Under the pieces are notes generated by a model. It saw only the letters and a list, made by a program, of their open reading frames with translations, was not told where the DNA came from and ran no database searches. Made by a program: the position numbers and the translations under genes. This document shows, piece by piece, positions 26,145 to 34,224 of a stretch of DNA of 64,000 nt. How positions within the stretch are numbered: position 1 is the first letter of the stretch; the number at the start of each line of letters is the position of its first letter. The stretch lies in NCBI GenBank assembly GCA_910586855.1, contig CAJUJH010000004.1, positions 62,001 through 126,000 of the forward strand, given 5' to 3'. This stretch comes from Candidatus Gastranaerophilales bacterium (GTDB lineage: Bacteria > Cyanobacteriota > Vampirovibrionia > Gastranaerophilales > Gastranaerophilaceae).

Positions 26145-27209
26145 ATGGGTATAAATGTAGAAGCCGAAAAAATAATTTTGGCTAGAGAATATAATAGATT
26201 AACGCAAAACGAACTAATAGAAAGATTAAAGCACGAAGGAGTTGTTATTTCGCAGGGCGAAATGTCAAAGATAGAAAAAGCTGAACGTAAAGAGGTATCA
26301 GAGTTACTATTGATGGCACTTTCAAATGTACTTAATTTTCCTACTTCATTTTTTACAATACCTTGTGATAAAAAAAATATAAAAGGAGGATTGTATCGTA
26401 AACGACAATCTCTGAAAAAAAAAGATGAAGGATATATAGAGGCAAATATAAATATTTTTAAAGATGTATTTTTGTATTTTTTAAAGCATGTTGAAATATT
26501 AAATACAGATGTACCTCATTATTCTACAACATTAGATTTACCTTCTGAAATAGCCAAAAAAACACGAAACTATTGGGGTATTTCCGGAATTATTGGCAAT
26601 CTAATTAATATATTGGAAAATAACGGCATTTTGGTTAGTTATATTGACATAGATGATGACAAATTTGATGGTTTCTCTTGTTATTTAGATGGTCATTATT
26701 TTATTTTTGTAAATTCAAGATTATCTGGTGACAGGTTACGTTTTACAATTGCTCATGAACTTGGTCATATTATTATGCAAAATGAAGATGTGCCTTATCC
26801 AAGATGCGACGAAGAAGCAAATGAGTTTGCTGCAGAATTTATGCTTCCAGGCAAAGAGGTTTATTCTGATTTGATAAATATAAACTGCGAAAAAGCGTAT
26901 TATTTAAAAAGTAAATGGAAGGTTTCAATGGCAGCTCTTATAAAGCGTGCCGCTGATATTTCAGCAATAACTCCATCCAGATATAAATCTTTAATGGTTC
27001 AGATGAGTAAACTAGGCTATAAGAAAAAAGAACCAAATCCCGTACAAAAAGAAAAGCCATTATTACTTAAAGAAATCATCGAAGTTTATATGAAAAAGAG
27101 AAATATTAAGGATATTGCAGAAGTTGCGGCCAATATTCATTTAAGCGTAGAAAACTTTAAAAAATTTTTTTATAGCCCATACGTATACACAAATTTAAGG
27201 ATAGTATAG
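26145..27209 (+). CDS. XRE-HTH/ImmA-IrrE metallopeptidase fusion
   Basis: A 354-residue protein with an N-terminal HTH_3 domain (residues 7-70, LTQNELIERLKHEGVVISQG) and an ImmA/IrrE zinc-peptidase domain with FTIAHELGHIIM (H204, E205, H208) and a downstream DEEANEFAAEFMLP helix giving the third ligand. All metal ligands are present. Such fusions bind DNA and cleave a repressor or antitoxin when activated, as ImmA does for the ICEBs1 repressor. It directly follows the unknown gene at 25560. It may control that gene or the island itself. Confidence 0.88.
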   Translation: MGINVEAEKIILAREYNRLTQNELIERLKHEGVVISQGEMSKIEKAERKEVSELLLMALSNVLNFPTSFFTIPCDKKNIKGGLYRKRQSLKKKDEGYIEANINIFKDVFLYFLKHVEILNTDVPHYSTTLDLPSEIAKKTRNYWGISGIIGNLINILENNGILVSYIDIDDDKFDGFSCYLDGHYFIFVNSRLSGDRLRFTIAHELGHIIMQNEDVPYPRCDEEANEFAAEFMLPGKEVYSDLININCEKAYYLKSKWKVSMAALIKRAADISAITPSRYKSLMVQMSKLGYKKKEPNPVQKEKPLLLKEIIEVYMKKRNIKDIAEVAANIHLSVENFKKFFYSPYVYTNLRIV

Positions 27210-27847
27210 TTAATATTCTGTGCCCTTTTTTAACTATATGCAAAATGAATATTAATTTGTATTTTAAAAATAAAACATAGTAAAAGCAACTTTATTTTAT
27301 TCTTTATATTTAAGCTAAACGTATTAAACTTAATTACACCATGATTTTATTAAAGTTAAAAGGTAGAATAATAATTCGGGCTTAATAACCAAAATCATAA
27401 ATGAGAAAAATACTAACACCTTGCCGTCAATATCTAAATTAAATATATTGCATTTATGATAAATATATTTTTGCCGTTTGATATTTTTGTTTTTATTTTT
27501 CAACATTAAAGCTCCTTCTGTTTTTTGCTTCTATGTTTTCATAATACAGAAGTTCAAAACGGGCATTTTTGCATGACAAAATCTAAAATACTATATTGAA
27601 TTTTAAAAATCATATAAATAAAATATTATTTTATTTATATAAAAATCTTCTTGGTGCAAAGTGGTTTTTATAGGCTTTCATTTTCCAAAAATCCCTTGGG
27701 AGTTTTTCTGGCTCTAGAGCGAAGAACCTTTTCAGAAATTACCCCTGTAGGGCGGGGCTGATAAATTAAAATAACGGGCTTTTTCCTTTGCGCTTTATTC
27801 GCTTAATGCCTTGAATAAGGCATAATAAGTGTAAAAAAGGAGGAAAA
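27210..27847. other. Non-coding right-end region of the element
   Basis: About 640 bp without a convincing gene. It contains a perfect AT-rich palindrome with 14-bp arms (27612-27625 and 27627-27640), a small hairpin TGCCTT-GAAT-AAGGCA near 27808, and a GC-richer patch CCCTGTAGGGCGGGG near 27746 that stands out from its surroundings. It could hold an antisense RNA or promoter for the small peptide gene that follows. Confidence 0.5.
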
Positions 27848-27937
27848 ATGTTTAAAATACTACTTGGTTGGTTTCTTTTCTTATTTATCTATGGAAAAAT
27901 TATTGACTATATTTTAGAAGAACCATTCAGATTTTAA
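27848..27937 (+). CDS. Possible tiny hydrophobic membrane peptide
   Basis: A 29-residue reading frame, M-F-K-I-L-L-G-W-F-L-F-L-F-I-Y-G-K-I-I-D-Y then I-L-E-E-P-F-R-F, with one membrane helix and a charged tail. Its Shine-Dalgarno sequence AAGGAGG (27837-27843) is near perfect and well spaced, the best argument that it is translated. Size and hydrophobicity fit a type I toxin or small membrane regulator. It lies 200 bp inside attR. No homologue is known to me. Confidence 0.45.
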   Translation: MFKILLGWFLFLFIYGKIIDYILEEPFRF

Positions 27938-27986
27938 TGATTATTTGAATGAAGTTGCCACAAAAATTGCAGCACACCCTCAAACT

Positions 27987-28006
27987 TTGTTGTAAATTTG
28001 TTGCAA
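27987..28006 (+). repeat. Subterminal repeat, right copy
   Basis: TTGTTGTAAATTTGTTGCAA differs at one position from the copy at 15857-15876 and lies about 128 bp inside attR, in the same orientation. Possible arm-type site for recombination proteins. Confidence 0.5.
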
Positions 28007-28133
28007 AATTCCTGATAAATGATGATAAAGCCTGATAACCATTGAAAAGCGAAAACGCCCCGAAAAGCATGGAAACCAATAATTCTGACAAAGTGTGATA
28101 AAACCTGAAAACCCTTGATAATAGGAGCTTTTG

Positions 28134-28213
28134 GCTTTGCACGCAGGGGGTCAGGAGTTCGAGCCTCCTATCCTCCAAAATTATTTAAAGAGCCTACAAG
28201 GCTCTTTTTTAGT
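28134..28213 (+). repeat. attR: duplicate of the tRNA-Ala 3' half and terminator
   Basis: Repeats 15708-15787 at 79 of 80 bases. Only the part of the tRNA from the anticodon stem onward is present, with no D arm or 5' acceptor strand upstream, so it is a junction and not a second tRNA gene. The old terminator is carried along at 28188-28210. Confidence 0.92.
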
Positions 28214-28330
28214 GGGTTTAAGTGTTTTGGGTTCTTAAACGAATTTAGTCAAAGGGGTTAAAGAATAAATTTTACTGCACAAAGCTTATTATATTCTGTA
28301 AGATAGGGGGTATTTTAAAATAATAATGTT

Positions 28331-29368
28331 TTATTGGTTAACAATAGCGATTTTTATAACATTATCTTGTCTTTTTTCAAATATTTCATATGCTTTTTCA
28401 ATATTTTGAAGCGGATATTTGTGGGTAATGAGAGGCGTTGTGTCAATTTTGCCTTGTTCTATAAGTGATAATATCTCTTCACAGTCGCAAGCGTCTACCC
28501 CGCCTGTTTTAAATGTGAGGTTTTTTCCATACATATCAGGCAATGGTAAAATCATTGGTTTATCATACAGTGCAACAATTGTGACAATTGCATTTGGTCT
28601 TGCTGCACTCCAAGCCATCTTAAAAGTATCTTCGCTTCCTGCGACTTCCAAAACGACATCTGCACCTCCATGAGCGCTTTCATAATTAACAACTTTAATG
28701 CAATTTTCAGGTTCAGTTACAATAATTTTTGGATAGTGCTTTTTTATAAATTCCCTTCTTGCTTCATCTTTTTCACATACAATAATTTTTTTAGGATTTT
28801 TTAACATTGTGCATATTAAAGTGCAAATTCCTGTAGGTCCTGCGCCAATAATTAATACGGTATCGTCTTCTTTGATTTCGGAAATTTTAGCCGCCCAAAA
28901 ACCCGTTGCAAGTATATCGCCTGCAAAAAGAGCCTGTTCATCCGAAACTGTTTTTGGAATTTTATTTAAGCCTTGGTCTGCAAAGGGAACTCGGACATAT
29001 TCTGCTTGAGCACCGTCTATTCGGCATCCTAAAGCCCATCCGCCGTTTTTATCTATGCAATTATTAACATATCCGTTTTTACAAAAGAAGCATTCTCCGC
29101 AAAATGTTTCAACATTAACGGCTACTCTGTCTCCTGTTTTTATATTTTTTACATCTGCACCAACTTCTTCAACAATTCCAACCATCTCGTGTCCTACCGT
29201 TATGCCTAAAACAGCCTTTGGTACAAAACCATGTTTAATATGAAGGTCGCTTGAACAAATACTGCTCATTGTAATACGAATAATTGCATCTTTTGAATTA
29301 AGAAGCTGCGGTTTGCTTTTTTCGGTTAGTTCAAAAACTCCCGGGTTTTTATATGTATATGCAAGCAT
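28331..29368 (-). CDS. Zinc-dependent medium-chain alcohol dehydrogenase
   Basis: A 345-residue MDR-family oxidoreductase. Catalytic zinc ligands C38 and H60/E61 (VGHE) and the structural zinc set C90, C93, C96 and C104 are present. The NAD(P)-binding motif VLIIGAGPTGICTL is near residue 173. The segment NVETFCGECFFCKNG is usual for the family. It could reduce acetaldehyde or another aldehyde to regenerate NAD in fermentation, or act on a polyol; the sequence alone does not say. First gene outside the element, transcribed toward attR. The ATG at 29368 has AAGGAA-like sequence upstream. Confidence 0.9.
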   Translation of the reverse strand: MLAYTYKNPGVFELTEKSKPQLLNSKDAIIRITMSSICSSDLHIKHGFVPKAVLGITVGHEMVGIVEEVGADVKNIKTGDRVAVNVETFCGECFFCKNGYVNNCIDKNGGWALGCRIDGAQAEYVRVPFADQGLNKIPKTVSDEQALFAGDILATGFWAAKISEIKEDDTVLIIGAGPTGICTLICTMLKNPKKIIVCEKDEARREFIKKHYPKIIVTEPENCIKVVNYESAHGGADVVLEVAGSEDTFKMAWSAARPNAIVTIVALYDKPMILPLPDMYGKNLTFKTGGVDACDCEEILSLIEQGKIDTTPLITHKYPLQNIEKAYEIFEKRQDNVIKIAIVNQ

Positions 29369-29477
29369 TTTTATTCCTTTTTGTACAGATATTTATGTTA
29401 CAAAAGCAATTATAGCTTAAATTTTAAAGATTTTGCAATGTGTTGAACTTTCTTTTTCCTTGTTCTAGCATTAGTAT

Positions 29478-30410
29478 ATGAATACTGGTTTTTTAAAGCA
29501 AATAAGAATTGAACGTTATATATTCGGCATACTTATGGCGCTTTTTATGGTGTGCATTGCAGAGTTTAGCGGCGAAAAAGAAATTATTTTCCCTGAAATC
29601 TGTGCACTTACCATTGGAGCCTGGGTTTCAGAGCAGCAGCCCTGGCAGACAAATAAAAGAAGGATATTTTTCTTAATGAGTTTTGCTGCTTTATTTGGGG
29701 TGTTGATTGTAAGATATGTTCAAATTCCTTTGATTTTTCAGGTGTGTTTATGTTTTGGCTTTACCGGGTTTATTTTGACACTTTTTAAAACAAATTTTAT
29801 ACCGATAATTTCAGCTTGTATTTTGCCGGTTTATCTTGAAACTACAAGCTGGGTGTACCCTGTATCTGTTGCTGTTATGTCGCTTATAATAATTTTTGCA
29901 CAGTATTTAATGGAAAAATTTCATTTTCGCCCTGTTAATAGATTTACACCTTGTGAATTTAATATCAAAACCCAAATAATAAAATGGTCAAAGCTTTTGC
30001 TGGTCTTTGGTTTAATTGCACTTATTCCCTTTAAAACGCATCAGATTTATTTTCTTGCTCCTCCTTTAATTGTTATGTTTACAGAATTTGCAAATCCAAA
30101 AAGCAAGGCAAGAAAAAAGCTTTTCTATATTATTGGTTTAATGACCTTTGCTGCATTTACAGGTTGTCTTTTAAGGTATATTCTGAATATTTATTTAAAT
30201 TTTCCGCTTTATATTTGTACTGCATTAGCCTGCATAATTCTTTTTATTGCTTTAAATAAAATTAAAATTAATTTTCCGCCTGCAGGTGCCATTCTTTTGA
30301 TTCCTATGATTTTAGACAAAACATTTCTTTTTCTGTTTCCTTTTGAAGTTTTTATAGGGGCAGTTATTTTGAGTTTTACCTCAGTTTTTTTATTTAAAGA
30401 TTTGAAATAA
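29478..30410 (+). CDS. Unknown polytopic membrane protein
   Basis: A 310-residue protein made almost entirely of hydrophobic helices, about nine or ten, with cytoplasmic loops such as EQQPWQTNKRR and NPKSKARKKL. The pattern of two similar halves and PPAGAILLIPMIL in the second half resembles HPP or FUSC-type membrane proteins, but I cannot assign it to either with confidence. It is followed 37 bp later by the peroxiredoxin gene and may share its transcript. No catalytic motif is seen. Confidence 0.6.
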   Translation: MNTGFLKQIRIERYIFGILMALFMVCIAEFSGEKEIIFPEICALTIGAWVSEQQPWQTNKRRIFFLMSFAALFGVLIVRYVQIPLIFQVCLCFGFTGFILTLFKTNFIPIISACILPVYLETTSWVYPVSVAVMSLIIIFAQYLMEKFHFRPVNRFTPCEFNIKTQIIKWSKLLLVFGLIALIPFKTHQIYFLAPPLIVMFTEFANPKSKARKKLFYIIGLMTFAAFTGCLLRYILNIYLNFPLYICTALACIILFIALNKIKINFPPAGAILLIPMILDKTFLFLFPFEVFIGAVILSFTSVFLFKDLK

Positions 30411-30446
30411 TATTTATAGTAAAATTGCTTTAAAAAAGGAGGGTCT

Positions 30447-30896
30447 ATGTTTGATATAAAACTTTCAGGGCTTGATATTGAAGGAAATGAAAAAGAATTT
30501 TCTCTCAATGATTTTAAAGGGCAAAAAATTATTCTTTATTTTTATCCAAAAGATAACACTTCAGGATGTACACAAGAAGCCTGTGATTTTCGCGATAATT
30601 TAAATCGTTTAATAAAATATGGTGTTTTAATAGGTGTGAGCCCTGATAGTATCAAAAGCCATAAGTCATTTAAGGAAAAACAAAGTTTAAATTTTATTCT
30701 TCTGTCAGATTCAGAGCACAGGCTTGCGGAAAGTTTTGGTGTTTGGGTTGAAAAATCAATGTATGGAAGAAAATATATGGGAATTGACCGTTCAACTTTT
30801 ATTATCAATGAAGAAGGTGAGATTGAAAAAGAGTGGAGAAAAGTAAAAGTTAAAGGTCATGTTGATGAAGTGATTAAATATATAACAGGTGAATAA
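30447..30896 (+). CDS. bcp: Peroxiredoxin of the BCP/PrxQ type
   Basis: A 149-residue thiol peroxidase. The peroxidatic cysteine lies in YPKDNTSGCTQEACDF: C41 attacks peroxide and C46, five residues on, is the resolving cysteine of the PrxQ/BCP class. It reduces H2O2 or organic peroxides with thioredoxin as donor. The TFIINEEGEIEKEW segment completes the thioredoxin fold. A strong AAAAGGAGG lies seven bases before the start. In an anaerobe it is likely a main defence against oxygen exposure, alongside ferritin at 62143. Confidence 0.95.
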   Translation: MFDIKLSGLDIEGNEKEFSLNDFKGQKIILYFYPKDNTSGCTQEACDFRDNLNRLIKYGVLIGVSPDSIKSHKSFKEKQSLNFILLSDSEHRLAESFGVWVEKSMYGRKYMGIDRSTFIINEEGEIEKEWRKVKVKGHVDEVIKYITGE

Positions 30897-30899
30897 TTT

Positions 30900-31340
30900 T
30901 TACCTTTTTATCATTTCACTATATGGTAATTTTTCAAAACCAAGTTTTTTATAGATATAACAGGCATGGGCGTTTTCTTGTTCAACTTCCAGCCTAAAGA
31001 CGGCATCTCTATGAGTGTTTTCAATAAACTGCATAAATTTTGGGATAATGCCTTTGCCTCTAAATTCTTGTTTTAGGTATAAATCTTCAAACCATATACA
31101 GGGTTTGCCAAATTCTGTTGAAAAGCTTTTTGCAATCATCCCATAGCCTAAAATATAATCTTTGTCTTCAAAAACATATCCTTCCAAATAAGGGCTGTTT
31201 TGAATACAATGGTTAAAATCATTTTCAAAAATTTCGTCGCTTCCGTTTGTAAAAACCGCATCAGATGTATAAAATTCCCTCATCATAGAAAGAACTTCTG
31301 CTCTATCTTTTTCTTCCATCTTTCTAATTGTAAAATCCAT
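30900..31340 (-). CDS. GNAT-family N-acetyltransferase
   Basis: A 146-residue single-domain acetyltransferase. The acetyl-CoA pyrophosphate-binding motif A is seen in EFRGKGIIPKFMQF, and motif B in NAHACYIYKKLGFEKL. No substrate-specific feature is evident. It is convergent with bcp, with only three bases between the genes. Confidence 0.85.
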   Translation of the reverse strand: MDFTIRKMEEKDRAEVLSMMREFYTSDAVFTNGSDEIFENDFNHCIQNSPYLEGYVFEDKDYILGYGMIAKSFSTEFGKPCIWFEDLYLKQEFRGKGIIPKFMQFIENTHRDAVFRLEVEQENAHACYIYKKLGFEKLPYSEMIKR

Positions 31341-31482
31341 TTTTGAAACCCTTTTTTATTTTAAAATCTTGAATCTACTATAACAAAAAAACAAACTACC
31401 TGATTGGGGTGTATATTTTTAACATTACTTAATGTAATTTCATCTTATAAATAATTTTAGGCAAAAAGGAAATAAAAATAAG

Positions 31483-31893
31483 ATGGAGAATAAAATTTCA
31501 ATTTATATAGTTGAAAATTATGATTTAACACGAGCTTTACTAAAACAGGTTTTATCAAATGAGTTTAATCTTTTAGGTGAATTTAATGAGGAAGACTCTT
31601 GCTTTAAGGCTTTTAAAGATATTCAATCAGATGTAATTTTAATGGATTTAAAATTCCCCTATAAAAAATCATTTAATTTTATAGATAAAATTAAAACAAA
31701 ATACCCTGATACAAAAATTATTATTTTAAGTGCAATTGATGATGAAGAGATTATGTATACATCAGCTGTTCTTGGGGTCTCCGGGTATATTTTAAAAGAT
31801 ATTGATTTTAATACCTTAAAAGAAACAATTAAACAAATTCATATAGGTAAAATGTGTTTCCAAATGAAGGAAGAAATTAAGACTTTGGTTTAA
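31483..31893 (+). CDS. Orphan single-domain receiver
   Basis: A 136-residue protein that is only a receiver domain. It is clearly related to the regulator at 6565: ISIYIVENYDLTRA versus ISIYVVEDYFLTRA, and LMDLKFP versus LMDLGLP. The phosphorylatable D55 and the lysine in LKDID are kept, but the metal-binding pair reads E-N instead of E-D, which may weaken phosphorylation. The DNA-binding domain is missing. It could act as a phosphate sink or protein-binding output for the 7267 kinase. An XRE gene follows 94 bp downstream. Confidence 0.82.
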   Translation: MENKISIYIVENYDLTRALLKQVLSNEFNLLGEFNEEDSCFKAFKDIQSDVILMDLKFPYKKSFNFIDKIKTKYPDTKIIILSAIDDEEIMYTSAVLGVSGYILKDIDFNTLKETIKQIHIGKMCFQMKEEIKTLV

Positions 31894-31987
31894 AAGATAA
31901 TGCCATTGTATAATGTAAATCACTGTAATTATTTAATATCCCCTTTAATTTTCTTGCTATTGCTTTATATATTGCCCCGCTAATACT

Positions 31988-32203
31988 ATGATAATTAAAA
32001 TGATAGAGAACAGATTTGCAAAACTTTTAGGTGAAAAGAAGCTGGACAGGCGTGATATTGTTAAGCTGACAGGACTTGACAGCCATGTTGTTCTTAAAAT
32101 TTATAAAGGCAATTATTCAAGAATAGATTTAGAAACACTAAATAAATTATGTTTTGCACTTGAATGTGATACCAACGATATTTTTAAATACATACCTGAT
32201 TAA
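31988..32203 (+). CDS. Small XRE-family regulator
   Basis: A 71-residue HTH protein: FAKLLGEKKLDRRDIVKLTG, then L-D-S-H-V-V-L-K-I-Y-K-G and LETLNKLCFALECDTNDIF, as in the HTH_26/Cro-like small regulators of Gram-positive-type chromosomes. It lies behind the orphan receiver and is convergent with the MFS gene, eight bases away. Targets unknown. Confidence 0.82.
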   Translation: MIIKMIENRFAKLLGEKKLDRRDIVKLTGLDSHVVLKIYKGNYSRIDLETLNKLCFALECDTNDIFKYIPD

Positions 32204-32211
32204 TGATTAGT

Positions 32212-33441
32212 CTAAAGTTTTGATTTGAAGTTCAGCTTTGAGAATCTGTAACCAAAGGCTATGCCGAAAAGCAGCATTACAATTCCAAATAATATAAACG
32301 TATTTGCTATTCCTATTAAATTTGCAATAAACCCTGCAATAAAGCTGCTTATAGAGGTTGTTCCCATATAGCAGATGGCATTCAGGCTCATCACTCTTCC
32401 CCTTTTATCATCATCTACAATAGCTTGGGTTAGTGTATTATCAGGTGTGATGGATGATGTCATACCAAGACCAACCATAAACATTGCAAGTATTGCGATT
32501 AATTTTGTATGGCAAAGCCCTATGGTTATAAAGCCTATGCTGAATATGACTGCGCCTGCAAATAAAATTCGCCTTAAGCCTGTAAGAGAAGTTTTTGCAG
32601 CTAAAAACAGAGAAGCAAATAAGGCGCCGATTCCTGCGGCACCCATTAAAAATCCTAATGTATCTGCTTTATCATGCAAAATTTCAGCTGTGTAAATCGG
32701 CATAAGCATAGGATATGTCATACCAATGAAACTAAATACCGCAAGATATAATAAAAGTGTTAAAATTTCAGGCGTTTTAATTGCATAATCAATTCCCTCT
32801 TTTAAACCTTCAAGTATGGTTTCATTTTGAATTTTTCCGCATTTAACATCTTTTATCTTTAGTGCCTTTACTAAAAATATCATAGGAACTATGCACAAAA
32901 AATTTACAAAAAAGCAAACAGTAATTCCCGTGTGTGCTATTAAAAGTCCTCCTATTGCAGGTCCCAGAAGTCTTGCAACATTAAAACAGGTTGAATTTAA
33001 TGATATAGCGTTTCCAAGGTCTTTGGGGTCATCTACAAGACAAACGAAGGTTGATTGCCTTAAAGGCACATCAATTGCCGCTATACAGTTTAAAAATACT
33101 CCAAGGGCTATAATATTCCATATTTGAACAACATTAAAAAAAGTAAGAATAGTGATTAAAAGCGCTTGAAGACAAAACAGAATCTGTACCGTGATTAAGA
33201 GTTTATGCCTGTGGAATTTATCAATAATTACCCCTGCAAAAGGCGTTAAAATAAATAACGGAATGGCGTTAAAAAACATAACAGTGCCCATAGTAAGCGG
33301 CGATTTTGTCATATCATAGACAAGCCAAGCAATTGCAACGTTTTGAATCCAGATTCCTATTTGAGAGATTGCAATGCCTGGGAAAAATAATCTGAAATTT
33401 CTGTATTTTAGTGCCCTGAATGCTGATGCGAGCCCGTGCAT
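32212..33441 (-). CDS. MFS transporter, DHA3/EntS-like
   Basis: A 409-residue major facilitator with about 12 membrane helices. The opening AFRALKYRNFRLFFPGIAIS and the motif A-like loop GVIIDKFHRHKLL are typical of the EntS/MefA (DHA3) drug and siderophore exporters. Its start lies only three bases past the end of the ferredoxin/NuoB-like subunit gene, so it is probably the last gene of the membrane-complex operon. Whether it is functionally tied to that complex is unknown. The substrate cannot be read from the sequence. Confidence 0.85.
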   Translation of the reverse strand: MHGLASAFRALKYRNFRLFFPGIAISQIGIWIQNVAIAWLVYDMTKSPLTMGTVMFFNAIPLFILTPFAGVIIDKFHRHKLLITVQILFCLQALLITILTFFNVVQIWNIIALGVFLNCIAAIDVPLRQSTFVCLVDDPKDLGNAISLNSTCFNVARLLGPAIGGLLIAHTGITVCFFVNFLCIVPMIFLVKALKIKDVKCGKIQNETILEGLKEGIDYAIKTPEILTLLLYLAVFSFIGMTYPMLMPIYTAEILHDKADTLGFLMGAAGIGALFASLFLAAKTSLTGLRRILFAGAVIFSIGFITIGLCHTKLIAILAMFMVGLGMTSSITPDNTLTQAIVDDDKRGRVMSLNAICYMGTTSISSFIAGFIANLIGIANTFILFGIVMLLFGIAFGYRFSKLNFKSKL

Positions 33442-33444
33442 AAA

Positions 33445-34206
33445 TTATTTTCTTTCTCTTATATAATCCAGAATGCCGTTAATGAATGTTAAAGGGTGAA
33501 CAGGACATCCAGGGATGTATAAATCAACTTTGTATTTTTCTAAAAAGCTTCTATCAATTTCAGTGGAATTTTGGTATACCCCGCCTGAAATTGCACAGGT
33601 TCCGCAAAGGATTACAATTTTTGGGTCAGGTACTGCTTTATAGCAGTCTTCAAGAGCGTATACCATATTTTTTGTAATGGGTCCCGTGATAACAAGCCCG
33701 TCTGCATGGCGCGGGGAGGCTACAAAATCAATTCCAAATCTTCCCATATCAAAATTAACATTTGATGCAGCGTTTAATTCCATCTCACATCCGTTGCAGC
33801 CTCCTGCTGAAACTTGTCTTAATTTTAGAGATTTAGAAAAAACTGATGTTATTTCTTTTTTAACTTCAACCGCTGTTTTGTAGAAAAGCTCTTCCGTTGT
33901 TCTTTCATCTATAACAAGATTTTCTCTTTTAGAAGATGTCAGTTTATAAAAGTTTGAAAAATTAATTGCGTTTCTCTCGCAAATATTTTTACAGGCTCCG
34001 CAAAATGTGCATTTACCTATATCTATTTTTAAAGGATTAATATTCAAAGCTCCTGTAGGGCAAACGCTTAAGCATTTTTTGCAATTGTCGCAATTTGAAT
34101 TTTTCAAAATGGGCAATCCTCTAAATTGCTCTCTCATTGGGGCATTTTGAATATCTTTTATAAATTGTTCCCCTTGGAATATTCTTGATTTTAGTGTATC
34201 AAACAT
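33445..34206 (-). CDS. Ferredoxin-NuoB-like fusion subunit of an Ehr-type complex (HyfH+HyfI)
   Basis: A 253-residue iron-sulfur subunit. Two 4Fe-4S ferredoxin motifs come first (CDNCKKCLSVCP, CTFCGACKNICE; about residues 39-85), then a NuoB/hydrogenase-small-subunit domain with GGCNGCE, GTCAISGG and IPGCPVHP supplying four cysteines for the N2-type cluster. It corresponds to HyfH and HyfI fused. All cluster ligands are present, so electrons can pass from a ferredoxin to the proximal cluster next to the large subunit. The large-subunit gene ends 18 bp upstream, and the MFS gene follows. Confidence 0.88.
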   Translation of the reverse strand: MFDTLKSRIFQGEQFIKDIQNAPMREQFRGLPILKNSNCDNCKKCLSVCPTGALNINPLKIDIGKCTFCGACKNICERNAINFSNFYKLTSSKRENLVIDERTTEELFYKTAVEVKKEITSVFSKSLKLRQVSAGGCNGCEMELNAASNVNFDMGRFGIDFVASPRHADGLVITGPITKNMVYALEDCYKAVPDPKIVILCGTCAISGGVYQNSTEIDRSFLEKYKVDLYIPGCPVHPLTFINGILDYIRERK

Positions 34207-34224
34207 TCATTTATCCTTTTATTT

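Larger units (their letters stand above)
15708..28213. mobile_element. 12.4-kb integrative element in tRNA-Ala (phage-satellite-like)
   Basis: Bounded by the 80-bp direct repeats attL and attR, with the tyrosine integrase gene near the tRNA end. In order it holds a KAP NTPase (+), integrase (-), AlpA/Xis-like protein (-), primase-helicase (-), an unknown 160-residue protein (-), three unknown genes (-), a divergent XRE regulator (+), a small unknown (-), Fic (+), an unknown/XRE-ImmA pair (+) and a tiny membrane peptide (+). The int-alpA-primase order resembles phage-inducible chromosomal islands. No capsid, tail, terminase or conjugation gene is recognisable, so packaging or transfer would need a helper. 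This reading is inference. Confidence 0.85.

Noticed and set aside
26410..26425. A-run in the XRE-ImmA gene as a phase-variation tract
   Set aside because: A-runs of this length are common in AT-rich coding DNA and give no specific signal here.
28134..28178. A second tRNA-Ala gene
   Set aside because: Only the 3' half is present, with no D arm or 5' acceptor strand; it is the attR copy of the element.
27927..28178. 83-residue minus-strand frame reading through attR
   Set aside because: It starts inside the duplicated tRNA sequence and resembles the spurious frames often annotated across tRNA att sites; no ribosome binding site and no domain.
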